A DNA stretch of 51,139 bases from Acidobacteriota bacterium (GTDB lineage: Bacteria; Acidobacteriota; Thermoanaerobaculia; Multivoradales; JAHEKO01), in contig JAOTWP010000013.1 in NCBI GenBank assembly GCA_029862975.1, positions 1-51,139 on the forward strand, written 5' to 3'. A program made the translations under genes and the position numbers. Shown piece by piece: positions 16,052 through 24,933 of this stretch. The stretch's first letter is position 1; each line of letters begins with the position of its first letter. The notes under the pieces were generated by a model. That model was not told the DNA's origin. It did not search any database and was given only the letters and a program-made list of their open reading frames with translations.

Positions 16052-18304
16052 ATGAGCCGAGCGCCGCACGAGGATCTTCTCGACTCCTTGCGGAGCTCGA
16101 CCTGGTTCTCCGAGGTCGACCCGGAGCAGTTGACGGGCGTCGCCGAGCGCGTCGAGACGGTGGCCCTGGAGGCCGGCGAGCACCTCTTCCGGCAGGGAGA
16201 TCCCGGCGACGCGCTGTACCTGGTCGTCGCGGGGCGCCTGCGGGCGTTCGGCGTCCGCGACGACGGTGGCGAGATTCCGCTGGCCGAGATCGGACCGGGC
16301 GGCTCGGTGGGCGAGATCCAGCTGCTGACCGGCGGCGAGCGGACGGCCTGCGTCGCGGCCCTCGAAGCGAGTCGCCTGATCAAGGTGCCGACGGAGGTCT
16401 TCGACGAGCTGGCCGCCGCTTCCCCGGCGATGCTCGAGCGGATGATCGCGGTCAATCGCCGCCGGCTCGACCGCAGCCTGCTGGCCGAGGGGCTGCCGAG
16501 CCTCCTCGGGGCGCTGGACGAGGAGGCCCTGCTCTTCCTGGAGACGGAGGTCGAGTGGATCGACCTCGAGCGCGGCGAGCTCCTGTTCGACCGCGGGGAC
16601 GCCGGGGAAGCCATGTACGTGCTGCTGCGCGGCCGTCTGGCGGCGGTGTCGGCCGGCGCCGACGGCGCGGAGCACGAGCTGGCGCAGATCGGCCGCGGCG
16701 AGTGCGTGGGGGAGATGGGCCTCTTGACCGGGAGCCGGCGGTCGGTCGCGGTCCGGGCCCTGCGCGACAGCCGGCTCGTGAGGTTCTCCAGGGAGAGCTT
16801 CGACCGCGTCGTGGCGCGCTTCCCGCAGGCCCTCGCGGGCGTCACGAAGGTCCTCGTCCAGCGGCTGCTGCGGACCACGCCGGGGGCGGAGAGCGCGCCG
16901 GCCACCGCCACGGTGCGGACGATCGCCGTCCTGCCGGCGCGGGGAGACCTCGCGATCGAGGGCTTTCTCGAGCGGCTGGTCGGCGCTCTCCGGGGCCGCG
17001 GCCCGACGCTACGGCTGAGTCGCGAGCGGATCCGCCGGCACTTCGGCGCCCGGGGCGACCTCGGCCCGGCCGGCGACGGCCCGGCGAGCATGCGCCTCAA
17101 GGCCTGGCTCGACGATCAGGAGCTCGCTCACCGCTTCGTCGTCTACGAGCCGGACGCCACCGCGACCCCCTGGACCGCGACGTGCCTGCGCCAGGCGGAC
17201 CAGGTCCTCGTCGTGACCGAGGCCGGCCGCCCACCCGAGGCCGGCCGCGTCGACGCGCTCCTGGCGTGCGAGACGCGGTCGGACGTCAAGGCGCGCTCGA
17301 CCCTGATCGTGCTGCACGAGGACGCCGACCGGAAGCCGTCCGGGACGGGCGGGATCCTGGACCTCCTGGGGCTGGAGCGCCACCAGCACGTGCGAGCGGG
17401 CCGCACCGAGGACGTCGCGCGTCTGGCCCGGCTCTTCGACGGGCGCGCCCTCGGGCTGGCGCTCGGCGGCGGCGGCGCCCGCGCCTTTGCCCATATCGGT
17501 GTCCTGCGGGCGCTCGAAGAGGCGGGCATCGAGGTCGACATGATCGGCGGCACGAGCGTCGGGTCCTTCATGGCGGCGATGTACGCCATGGGCTGGACGC
17601 CGGAAGCCATGGTCGAGGCCAGCCGCAAGGGCTTCCTGGAGCGCAGACCCTTCCGGGATCCGACCCTCCCGGTGTTCGGCCTCGTCGCCGGCCGGCGGGG
17701 CCGAAAGGTGAGCCGGGAGCTGTTGGGTGAGCCCGAGATCGAGGATCTCTGGATCAACTTCTTCGCCGTCTCCGCGAATCTGACGACGGCGAGCCAGGTC
17801 ATCCACTCGCGCGGCGGTCTCGTCGACGCCGTCGCGGCGAGCATGTCGGTGCCGGGCGCCATCGTCCCGGTGGTCTCGGGACACGACCTGCTGGTTGACG
17901 GCGGAGTCCTCAACAACCTGCCGAGCGACGTGATGCGCGGGCGCTGCGGCGGCAGGGTGATCGCCGTGGACGTCAGTCCGGAGAACGAGCTGAGCGTCGC
18001 GACGAAGGGCGAGCGGCTGCCCTCACCCTGGAAGGTGCTGTGGAGCCACGTCAATCCGTTCATGCAGCCGATGCAGGTGCCGCACCTCATGAGCATCCTC
18101 ATGCGGGCGAGCACCCTGGCGAGCGTGCAGAACGAGAGGCTCGCGAGGTGGCAGGCCGACCTCTACCTCAAGCCGCCCGTCGACCGCTTCGGGCTCTTCG
18201 AGATGTCCGCGATCGACGAGATCGTGGAGCTCGGATACCGCTACGCGTGCGAGAAGCTCGCCGCCTGGAGCCTCGAGGGCGAGCCTCCGACGTTGCCGCC
18301 CTAG
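16052..18304 (+). CDS. Patatin/NTE-type phospholipase with two cyclic-nucleotide-binding domains
   Basis: A 750-residue protein of the neuropathy target esterase family (lysophospholipase/phospholipase). Two cyclic-nucleotide-binding domains lie at about 18-130 and 145-260. Each has the phosphate-cassette pattern: VGEIQLLTGGERTA (87-99) in the first and VGEMGLLTGSRRSV (220-232) in the second. The patatin domain has the oxyanion loop GGGGAR (472-477), nucleophile Ser502 in GTSVG and catalytic Asp616 in DGG. The bacterial homologs are membrane-associated serine hydrolases. Proximity to a cyclase suggests control by cAMP. Its stop codon shares the palindrome CTAG with the convergent gene's stop. 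Confidence 0.9.
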   Translation: MSRAPHEDLLDSLRSSTWFSEVDPEQLTGVAERVETVALEAGEHLFRQGDPGDALYLVVAGRLRAFGVRDDGGEIPLAEIGPGGSVGEIQLLTGGERTACVAALEASRLIKVPTEVFDELAAASPAMLERMIAVNRRRLDRSLLAEGLPSLLGALDEEALLFLETEVEWIDLERGELLFDRGDAGEAMYVLLRGRLAAVSAGADGAEHELAQIGRGECVGEMGLLTGSRRSVAVRALRDSRLVRFSRESFDRVVARFPQALAGVTKVLVQRLLRTTPGAESAPATATVRTIAVLPARGDLAIEGFLERLVGALRGRGPTLRLSRERIRRHFGARGDLGPAGDGPASMRLKAWLDDQELAHRFVVYEPDATATPWTATCLRQADQVLVVTEAGRPPEAGRVDALLACETRSDVKARSTLIVLHEDADRKPSGTGGILDLLGLERHQHVRAGRTEDVARLARLFDGRALGLALGGGGARAFAHIGVLRALEEAGIEVDMIGGTSVGSFMAAMYAMGWTPEAMVEASRKGFLERRPFRDPTLPVFGLVAGRRGRKVSRELLGEPEIEDLWINFFAVSANLTTASQVIHSRGGLVDAVAASMSVPGAIVPVVSGHDLLVDGGVLNNLPSDVMRGRCGGRVIAVDVSPENELSVATKGERLPSPWKVLWSHVNPFMQPMQVPHLMSILMRASTLASVQNERLARWQADLYLKPPVDRFGLFEMSAIDEIVELGYRYACEKLAAWSLEGEPPTLPP

Positions 18305-19467
18305 TCCTCGCCGTCGCCCTCGGGGCTCGGCGCCGACCCCGTCGCCAGCCGCTCGGCCATGATCCGGCCGAGCCGCAGCAGGACGTGCGCCGCCGACTGG
18401 GGATCGACGTCGATGAGATCGCGGAGCGTCTTGCCGCGCAGCGCCAGCAGCCGGCCGTCGCTGGCGGCGACCACCGAGGCGGTTCGCCGGTGGCCCGGGA
18501 TGAAGAAGGCGAGCTCGCCGAAGAGCTCGCCGGTCGTCATCAGCCGCAAGAGCCGCTCGCCGTCACGCGCCTCGAAGATGCCGTCGAGGATGATGAACAT
18601 CTCCTCCTCGCCGTAGCCCTGGCGGGTGACCAGGGTGCCGGCGGTGACGTTGACGATGAAACCGCGCTCGGTCAGCTTCTTGAGGGTGGGCTCGGGCAGC
18701 GAGTCGGCGAACGACGCCGCGGCGGAGTCATCCTCGACGACCGCTTCCTGGAGCGCGCCCCAGACCTGCTCCGGATCCACCTCGACGGGCTGGTTGTCGC
18801 TCTCGAAGAACGGCAGGTAGGGCTCCAGATCGACCGGCTCCCGTTTGCCCGGACCGAAGTGCCGGCGCACCAGCGGCGCCATCAAGGAGCCGGAGCGCCG
18901 GAAGTAGTCGTAGTCCGAGACGACGCTGACGAGCGGCACCATCGCGCCGTCGGGAGTGGGCACGAGCCGGCCGCCGAACGGCCGCGCGCCGAGCTTGCGG
19001 TAGTAGTGCACGAGCCCCGGCGCGCAGTAGCAGAAGATGAGCTCGCTGCCCTGCTCGCCGCACAGCAGGTCGTAGGCCTCGCGCGCGAAGGAAGCGAGGA
19101 GCAGCCGGCCGCGCAGCCCCTTGCGGATCATGAAGCGGCCGATCTCGGCCGTGTGCCGGCGCTCGATGTCCGGCAGCACGTCCATCGAGAGCTCGTGCAG
19201 GATGTGCTCGGGCACGGCGCCGGGGGGCCAGTGGCGCAGGCGCACCGTGCCGGTCACGTCGCTCGGCGAGCCGGTGTAGAGGATCGTCGCGAACTCGGTC
19301 TCGTCCTCCTCGTCCCAGACCCATCGCTTGTCGTGGTTGACGATCCCCAGCGAGCGCCCGTACTCCTCGTAGTAGACGGTGTAGCGGAAGCGATAGACGG
19401 CCTCGAGCTCCTCGCGGCTCGCCGCCCGATGCACGGGCTCGAGCTTGGTCAGCCATTGTCGAAGCAT
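18301..19467 (-). CDS. FeeM-like GNAT acyltransferase with C-terminal cyclic-nucleotide-binding domain
   Basis: A 388-residue fusion. Residues 1-225 resemble the FeeM/autoinducer-synthase branch of GNAT acyltransferases (VYRFRYTVYYEEYGRSLG, AEIGRFMIRKGLRG, LVHYYRKLGARPFGG). Residues about 260-375 form a cyclic-nucleotide-binding domain with the cassette FGELAFFIPGHRRTASVV (Glu318, Arg328). cAMP-gated acetyltransferases are known in mycobacteria (Pat), where the nucleotide domain is N-terminal; here the order is reversed. The substrate is unknown and could be a protein lysine, an amino acid or a lipid. It converges with the NTE gene, overlapping it by 4 bases. Confidence 0.85.
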   Translation of the reverse strand: MLRQWLTKLEPVHRAASREELEAVYRFRYTVYYEEYGRSLGIVNHDKRWVWDEEDETEFATILYTGSPSDVTGTVRLRHWPPGAVPEHILHELSMDVLPDIERRHTAEIGRFMIRKGLRGRLLLASFAREAYDLLCGEQGSELIFCYCAPGLVHYYRKLGARPFGGRLVPTPDGAMVPLVSVVSDYDYFRRSGSLMAPLVRRHFGPGKREPVDLEPYLPFFESDNQPVEVDPEQVWGALQEAVVEDDSAAASFADSLPEPTLKKLTERGFIVNVTAGTLVTRQGYGEEEMFIILDGIFEARDGERLLRLMTTGELFGELAFFIPGHRRTASVVAASDGRLLALRGKTLRDLIDVDPQSAAHVLLRLGRIMAERLATGSAPSPEGDGED

Positions 19468-19560
19468 GCGGTCCCCCCTTGGGCTCGATCTTGAGCCCGC
19501 GGCTCTCCGCTGTCAAACGCGACGGGCACCTTGGCAAAGCCATCGGGGATCGAGTACCGT

Positions 19561-20595
19561 ATGGGCTCTCCCGACCGGGTCCTGGAGCCTCTCCTGTCGA
19601 AGTCGTACGCCCCCATCCGCCTGGCACTCGCCTGGCTGTCGCTCGCCGGCCTTCTGGCGGGCGGCTGTGACCGCGACGGCGACCCGTCCGCGATCGTCGT
19701 CTCGGGCTACGTGGAGGCGATCGAGGTCCGCGTCTCGACCAAGGTCGGCGGCCGCATCGACGAGCTCGCGATCGCCGAGGGCGACCGGGTCGAGGCCGGG
19801 CAGCCGCTGGCCCGCCTCGAGACGATCGACACGGTGCTCGCTCTCGAGGCCGCCAGGGCCGAGCGGCAGCAGGCGGAAGCCGACTGGCGGGTTCTCCTGG
19901 CGGGCTCGCGCCCGGAGGACGTCGCCGCGGCCCGGGCGGAGGCGCGCCGCGCCGAAGCGGATCTGGCGGGGGCCGCTCGCGACCTCGAGCGGATGGAGGC
20001 TCTCGTGTCGTCCGGCCTGGAGGCGGAGAAGCAACGCGACGACGCCCGCGTCCGCCAAGAGATGGCCGCGGCCGTCCTGGCCGCGGCTCGCGACCGGCAG
20101 CGCAAGCTCGAAGCCGGAACCCGCGAGGAGGAGATCGCGGCCTCCCTCGCCCGCGTCGCCACCGCCGAGGCGCGGATCGCGCAGCTCGAGCAGAAGCTCG
20201 CCGACGCGGCGATCGCGAGCCCGGTCGACGGGATCGTGACCGAGAAGCTGGCCGAGCAGGGCGAGCTGGCTGCGGCGGGGACGGCGATCGCCATCGTCAC
20301 CCGCATCGACGAGCCGTGGCTGAACGTCTTCGTGGCCGAGCCCGACGTGCCGAAGATCCGCATCGGCCAGCCGGCGCGGGTGACGACGGACGACGGGCAG
20401 AGCCGCGAGGGGCGGGTGATCTTCATCGCTTCGCAGGCCGAGTTCACGCCCAAGAACGTCCAGACGCGGGACGAGCGCGTCAAGCTCGTGTTCAAGGTCA
20501 AGGTGGGCCTCGACAACGAGGACGGCCTCTTCAAGCCGGGGATGCCGGCCGAGGCGCGTCTCGAGGCCGTCTCTTCCCCGACTCCCGAACCGTGA
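19561..20595 (+). CDS. HlyD-type periplasmic adaptor lipoprotein of an ABC exporter
   Basis: A 344-residue membrane-fusion protein. The N-terminus has a lipobox (LLAGGC, about Cys36), so it is probably lipid-anchored. A first half-lipoyl segment (VEAIEVRVSTKVGGRIDELAIAEGD) is followed by a long alpha-helical hairpin rich in Ala, Glu and Arg (about 90-210). The second half-lipoyl segment (AIASPVDGIVTEKLAEQGE) and a beta-barrel domain (VTRIDEPWLNVFVAEPDVPKI) complete the fold. It matches YbhG-type adaptors and heads a five-gene overlapping operon with two ATPases and two permeases. ATG 19561 is preferred because it gives a normal signal-peptide length. An outer-membrane channel gene is not in the window. 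Confidence 0.87.
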   Translation: MGSPDRVLEPLLSKSYAPIRLALAWLSLAGLLAGGCDRDGDPSAIVVSGYVEAIEVRVSTKVGGRIDELAIAEGDRVEAGQPLARLETIDTVLALEAARAERQQAEADWRVLLAGSRPEDVAAARAEARRAEADLAGAARDLERMEALVSSGLEAEKQRDDARVRQEMAAAVLAAARDRQRKLEAGTREEEIAASLARVATAEARIAQLEQKLADAAIASPVDGIVTEKLAEQGELAAAGTAIAIVTRIDEPWLNVFVAEPDVPKIRIGQPARVTTDDGQSREGRVIFIASQAEFTPKNVQTRDERVKLVFKVKVGLDNEDGLFKPGMPAEARLEAVSSPTPEP

Positions 20596-21557
20596 GCGGC
20601 GAGCAGCCGGTTCGGGTCGAGGGGATGAGCCGCCGTTACGGCGACCTCCTGGCCGTCGACGATCTCTCGCTCGACGTTCGCCAGGGCGAGATGCTGGGGC
20701 TCATCGGACCCGACGGCGCCGGCAAGACCACCACCCTCAAGGTCGTTCTCGGCCTGCTCGCTCCGAGCCTCGGACAGGTCCGGACCTGCGGGCTCGAGCC
20801 CCGCGCCCGGCGCCGCGAGCTGTCGCAGCGGGTCGGGTATCTCTCCCAGAAGTTCTCGCTCTATGGCGATCTGAGCGTCGACGAGAACGTCGCCTTCTTC
20901 GCCGAGATCCACGGCGTTGCGGACTGGAAGCCGCGGCGCGAGTCGCTGCTGGGGATGGTGCGCATGACGCCCTTTCGCGAGCGCCTCGCGGACCGGCTCT
21001 CCGGCGGCATGAAGCAGAAGCTGGCGCTTGCCTGCACGCTGATCCACACGCCCGAGCTGCTGGTGCTCGACGAGCCCACGACCGGGGTCGATCCCGTCTC
21101 GCGCCGGGACTTCTGGAAGCTGCTGACCCGCCTGAAGCGCGACGGCCTCACGATCCTCCTGACGACCCCGTACCTCGACGAAGCGGAGCGCTGCGAGCGC
21201 GTCGCCTTCCTCGACCGCGGCCGCCTGCTGGACGTCGACACCCCCGACGCCTTGCGCTCACGGGCGGACGAGGCCTTCCTCGAGGTCGTAGCGCGCCCCC
21301 GCCGGCGGGTCGTGGACTACCTGCGGCAGCGGCCGGAGGTCTCCGAGCTCGAGATCTTCGGCGAGCGGGTGCACGCCACGCTCGCCGGCGTCGGCCGCGC
21401 GCAGGCCGCGGACCGGGCGCGCGCGCTGGCCGCGGACCTCGCCGCCGCCGGCTTCGAGGTCGAGGCCGTGCGGGCGTCGACGCCGTCGCTGGAGGACGTC
21501 TTCATCCAAAAGATCCGCTCGCGAAGCGAACCGCAGGCCGCGGCCGGCCGGGCATGA
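20592..21557 (+). CDS. ABC exporter ATP-binding protein (first ATPase, YbhF-like)
   Basis: A 321-residue nucleotide-binding subunit. Walker A is GPDGAGKT (39-46), the signature is LSGGM (136-140) and Walker B is LLVLDEP with Asp160 and Glu161. A C-terminal DUF4162-like extension (about 215-310, ending SLEDVFIQKI) is typical of drug and antibiotic exporters. It begins at GTG 20592, overlapping the adaptor stop by GTGA. In enteric bacteria YbhF fuses two such ATPases; here the equivalents are separate, adjacent genes. Confidence 0.9.
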   Translation: MSGEQPVRVEGMSRRYGDLLAVDDLSLDVRQGEMLGLIGPDGAGKTTTLKVVLGLLAPSLGQVRTCGLEPRARRRELSQRVGYLSQKFSLYGDLSVDENVAFFAEIHGVADWKPRRESLLGMVRMTPFRERLADRLSGGMKQKLALACTLIHTPELLVLDEPTTGVDPVSRRDFWKLLTRLKRDGLTILLTTPYLDEAERCERVAFLDRGRLLDVDTPDALRSRADEAFLEVVARPRRRVVDYLRQRPEVSELEIFGERVHATLAGVGRAQAADRARALAADLAAAGFEVEAVRASTPSLEDVFIQKIRSRSEPQAAAGRA

Positions 21558-22510
21558 CCGCCGCCGTCGAGATCGCCGATCTGCGCAAGACCTTCGGCGC
21601 GTTCACCGCCGTCGACGGCATCTCGCTGACGGTCGAGCGCGGGGAGATCTTCGGCTTCCTGGGCAGCAACGGAGCCGGCAAGTCGACGACGATCCGCATG
21701 CTCTGCGGGCTCCTGTCCCCGACCTCGGGCTCGGCGCGGGTGCTGGGGGTCGACGTCGCCCGCGATCCCGAGTCGGTGAAGCGCCGCATCGGCTACATGA
21801 GCCAGCGCTTCAGCCTCTACGGGGACCTGAGCGTCCTGCAGAACATCCGCTTCTTCGGCGGCGTCTACGGGCTGCGGGGCGACGAGCTGGCGGCGCGGGA
21901 GGCCTGGGCGATCGAGATGTCCGGGCTCGCCGGCAAGGAGGACCTGCTCACCGGCGACCTGCCGGGGGGCTGGAAGCAGCGGCTGGCGCTGGCCTGCGCC
22001 GTGCTGCACCGCCCGCAGGTCCTCTTCCTCGACGAGCCGACGAGCGGCGTCGATCCGATCTCGCGGCGGCGGTTCTGGCGCTTGATCGACGAGATGGCCG
22101 CGACCGGGGTCACGGTCTTCGTCACCACCCACTACCTCGACGAGGCGGAGTACTGCGAGCGCGTGGCGCTGATCCACGCCGGCCGCCTGGCCGCCCTGGG
22201 GACCGTGGCCGAGGTCAAGAGGGTGTTCGCGGATCGCGCCGTGCTCGAGATCGTCGCCCCCGACGCCGGCGCGGCGCTGGAGACCCTGGGCGGCGCGGGC
22301 TGGATCCTCGACACCTCGATCTTCGGCAACCGGATCCACGCCGTCGTCCGCGACGAGCGCGCCGACGGCGCCCGGATCCGCGCTCTGCTCGAGGGCGCCG
22401 GCAACGGGCCGGCCACCGTGGCGCGGATCGTCCCGTCGCTGGAGGACGTGTTCATCCATTACGTGAAGGACGAAGAGCCGGCAGGCTCCGGCGGCCTGGA
22501 GGCGCCGTGA
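21554..22510 (+). CDS. ABC exporter ATP-binding protein (second ATPase)
   Basis: A 318-residue nucleotide-binding subunit that presumably pairs with the ATPase just upstream to energise the two permeases. Walker A is GSNGAGKS (37-44) and Walker B is VLFLDEP (Asp160, Glu161). The signature motif is LPGGW (136-140) in place of LSGGQ. The C-terminal extension ends SLEDVFIHYVKDEE. The gene starts at ATG 21554 inside the previous stop (ATGA). The signature change may make one composite ATP site weak, as in many heterodimeric exporters; that is inference. Confidence 0.9.
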   Translation: MTAAVEIADLRKTFGAFTAVDGISLTVERGEIFGFLGSNGAGKSTTIRMLCGLLSPTSGSARVLGVDVARDPESVKRRIGYMSQRFSLYGDLSVLQNIRFFGGVYGLRGDELAAREAWAIEMSGLAGKEDLLTGDLPGGWKQRLALACAVLHRPQVLFLDEPTSGVDPISRRRFWRLIDEMAATGVTVFVTTHYLDEAEYCERVALIHAGRLAALGTVAEVKRVFADRAVLEIVAPDAGAALETLGGAGWILDTSIFGNRIHAVVRDERADGARIRALLEGAGNGPATVARIVPSLEDVFIHYVKDEEPAGSGGLEAP

Positions 22511-23634
22511 GGAAGATCCTGGCGGTGGCCGTCAAGGAGGTGCGGCAGGTGCGGCGGGACGCCTTGAGCCTGCTGCTGCTGCTCGGCCTGCCGACCTTCT
22601 TCCTCGTGCTCTACGGGTTCGCCCTGAACTTCGACGTGCGCCACGTGGCGCTGGCGGTCCAGGACGACGACATGTCCGCCGCCAGCCGCGAGCTGGTCTC
22701 GACGTTCGTCAACTCGATCTACTTCGACCGCGTGGCCTCGCCGCCCGCCGGCACCGATCTCGAGAGCCTGCTCGAGAGCCGCGCCGCCAAGGCGGTCCTG
22801 GTCATCCCCCGGGGCTTCGCCAGCCGTCTGGAGGCCGGACGGCGGGCGCCCGTGCAGCTGCTGCTCGACGGCTCCGACGCGATCACCGCGACGACGGTCC
22901 TCGGGTATGCCGGCGCCCTCACCGCCAGCGCCAACCTCGAGTCGCTGCGCCGGACGGTGGTGACCCTGGCGCCCAGCGAGGCGGTGGCGGGCATCGACTA
23001 CCGCCCCCTCGTCTGGTACAACCCCCGCCTCGAGTCGACCCAGTTCCTCGTCCCGGGGCTCATCGGCACCCTGCTCATGCTGACGGCAGCCCTCTCGACC
23101 GCGCTGTCCGTGGTGCGCGAGAAGGAGCGCGGCACGATGGAGCAGCTGCGCCTGGCGCCCGTGCGCACCTGGCAGGTGATCGTGGGCAAGACCTTGCCCT
23201 ATCTCGCGATCTCGCTGATCGCCGCGGTGGCGATCGTGGCGGTGGCGCGGGCGCTCTTCGGGGTGGCCGTCAGGGGCTCCTACGTCGATCTCCTCGTCGC
23301 CACCCTCGTCTACCTGATCGGCGGGCTCGGGTTCGGCTTGCTGATCTCGACCCTGGCCAGCACCCAGGCGGCGGCCTTCCAGCTCACGCTCCTGACCTCC
23401 AACCTGCCCGCGATCATGCTCTCCGGCTACATCTTCCAGATCCGCTCGATGCCAGAGGCGCTGCAGTGGATCACCTACGCGGTGCCGGCCCGCTACTTTC
23501 TCGTCATCTCCCGGGGGATCATCCTCAAGGGCGCGCCGCTGGGGCCCTACTGGCGGGAGCTGGCGGCGCTCGTGGTCTTCGCCGTCGTGGTCCTCGGGCT
23601 GGCGACGCTGCGGCTGGCGAAAGAGGAGGGCTAG
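22507..23634 (+). CDS. ABC-2 type permease (YbhS/YbhR-like, first)
   Basis: A 375-residue membrane permease. One N-terminal helix (LLLLLGLPTFFLVLYGFAL, about 19-38) is followed by a large extracytoplasmic domain (about 40-175) and then five helices toward the C-terminus (for example TLLMLTAALSTALSVV, LAISLIAAVAIVAVA). The conserved VVREKERGTMEQLRLAPVR loop, the coupling region with the ATPase, lies about 202-220. It starts at GTG 22507, overlapping the ATPase stop. With the next gene it should form the transport channel. Substrate unknown; relatives export drugs or cations. Confidence 0.9.
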   Translation: MRKILAVAVKEVRQVRRDALSLLLLLGLPTFFLVLYGFALNFDVRHVALAVQDDDMSAASRELVSTFVNSIYFDRVASPPAGTDLESLLESRAAKAVLVIPRGFASRLEAGRRAPVQLLLDGSDAITATTVLGYAGALTASANLESLRRTVVTLAPSEAVAGIDYRPLVWYNPRLESTQFLVPGLIGTLLMLTAALSTALSVVREKERGTMEQLRLAPVRTWQVIVGKTLPYLAISLIAAVAIVAVARALFGVAVRGSYVDLLVATLVYLIGGLGFGLLISTLASTQAAAFQLTLLTSNLPAIMLSGYIFQIRSMPEALQWITYAVPARYFLVISRGIILKGAPLGPYWRELAALVVFAVVVLGLATLRLAKEEG

Positions 23635-23636
23635 GC

Positions 23637-24791
23637 GTGTACGTCCTCCTGCGGGTGATCGTCAAGGAGTTCCTGCAGCTGCGCCAGGACCGCACCTCCC
23701 TGCCCCTGATCTTCGTGGCGCCGGTCGTACAGCTCGTGGTCTTCGGGTTCGCCGTCAACACCGACGTCAACCGCGTGCCGCTGCTGCTCGTGGACCAGGA
23801 CCGGTCGGCCGCCAGCCGCGAGCTGGCGTCGAGCTTCAGCGCCGGCGAGCAGTTCGAGCTCGTCGGCGCCGCGTACGACGCGCGCGAGATCGACCGCTGG
23901 CTCGTGGACGGCCGGGCCCAGGTGGCGCTCGTGATCGGCACCGGGTTCGGGTCGGCGATGGCCTCCGGCCGCAGCCCGCGGGTCCAGCTCATCGCCGACG
24001 GCAGCGACGCCAGCGCGACGACCGTCGCCCTGGGCTACGCCGCCGGCGTCGTGGGCGAGGCCACCGCGGAGCGGCTGCGCGAGCGCCTGGCGCTCCTGCT
24101 CGACGAGACGGCGGAGCGCACCGGCCGGCGGCCGCGCCCTCCCGGGCAGGTCGAGATGCGGACGCGGGTCTGGTACAACCCCGACCTGAGAAGCCAGCTC
24201 TACTACGTGCCCGCCGTGCTGGCGATGATCCTGATGACGATGACGATGCTGCTGTCCGCGATGAGCGTCGTGCGCGAGAAGGAGATCGGCACGATGGAGC
24301 AGATCAGCGTCACGCCGATCCAGCCCTGGCAGCTCCTCGTCGGCAAGCTCTTCCCCTCGGCGGTGATCGGCCTCGTCCAGATGCTCCTGGTCACCGCCCT
24401 CGCCGTCTGGGGGTTCGGCGTTCCCCTGCGGGGATCGTTCCTGCTTCTTCTCGTGCTGACCCAGCTCTTCCTCTTCAACACGCTGGGGCTCGGGCTCTTG
24501 GTCTCGACTCTGGTGCGCACCCAGCAGCAGGCGATGATGTTGACCACCTTCGCCCTCATGGTGCCGATGATCTACCTGTCGGGTCTCATCTTCCCGATCG
24601 AGAACATGCCGGCGCTCATCCAGGCCGTCACCTATGCCGTGCCGGCGCGCTACTACGCGGTGATCCTGCGCGGCATCTTCCTCAAGGGCTCGGGCTGGCC
24701 CGAGCTGTGGTCCCAGGGGCTCGTGCTCGCGGGCATGGGTCTGGCGCTGCTCGCGATCTCGGTGCTGCGCTTCCGCAAGAGCCTGGACTAG
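23637..24791 (+). CDS. ABC-2 type permease (YbhR/YbhS-like, second)
   Basis: A 384-residue permease and a diverged partner of the preceding gene. It has the same layout: one N-terminal helix (LPLIFVAPVVQLVVFGFAV), an extracytoplasmic domain (about 45-185), the coupling loop VVREKEIGTMEQISVTPIQ, and five C-terminal helices (LLVTALAVWGFGVP, LLLVLTQLFLFNTLGLGLL and others). GTG 23637 is favoured because AGGAGGG lies 6-7 bases upstream. It is the last exporter gene; about 200 bases separate it from the MarR regulator, which has its own promoter. Confidence 0.9.
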   Translation: MYVLLRVIVKEFLQLRQDRTSLPLIFVAPVVQLVVFGFAVNTDVNRVPLLLVDQDRSAASRELASSFSAGEQFELVGAAYDAREIDRWLVDGRAQVALVIGTGFGSAMASGRSPRVQLIADGSDASATTVALGYAAGVVGEATAERLRERLALLLDETAERTGRRPRPPGQVEMRTRVWYNPDLRSQLYYVPAVLAMILMTMTMLLSAMSVVREKEIGTMEQISVTPIQPWQLLVGKLFPSAVIGLVQMLLVTALAVWGFGVPLRGSFLLLLVLTQLFLFNTLGLGLLVSTLVRTQQQAMMLTTFALMVPMIYLSGLIFPIENMPALIQAVTYAVPARYYAVILRGIFLKGSGWPELWSQGLVLAGMGLALLAISVLRFRKSLD

Positions 24792-24904
24792 CACCGGGCG
24801 CCGCCGGGACCCTCGCGCCCCGACCTCGCCGCCACGAGTGGCCCGTCCTCGACCCCAGGGTCGAGCTCCCGCCAGTTGTCTCAAGGGTCCTGATCCAGGC
24901 CCCA

Positions 24905-24933
24905 TTGACAGCCGGGGTCCTCCTGTCTATACT
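24905..24933 (+). promoter_or_regulatory. Near-consensus sigma-70 promoter of the MarR-kor-hdr region
   Basis: TTGACA (24905-24910), a 17-base spacer and TATACT (24928-24933) make an almost perfect housekeeping promoter, the clearest in the window. Its -10 element abuts a palindromic operator. It drives the MarR gene at 24992 and, through a 51-base gap, probably the whole kor-hdr operon. Confidence 0.85.

Noticed and set aside
18040-19494. A 484-codon plus-strand frame opposite the acyltransferase gene
   Set aside because: It is low-complexity, without motifs, whereas the minus strand encodes clear GNAT and cyclic-nucleotide domains.
24792-24904. A T-tract terminator after the exporter operon
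   Set aside because: The region has GC-rich short complementarities but no clear stem plus T run, so I did not list one.
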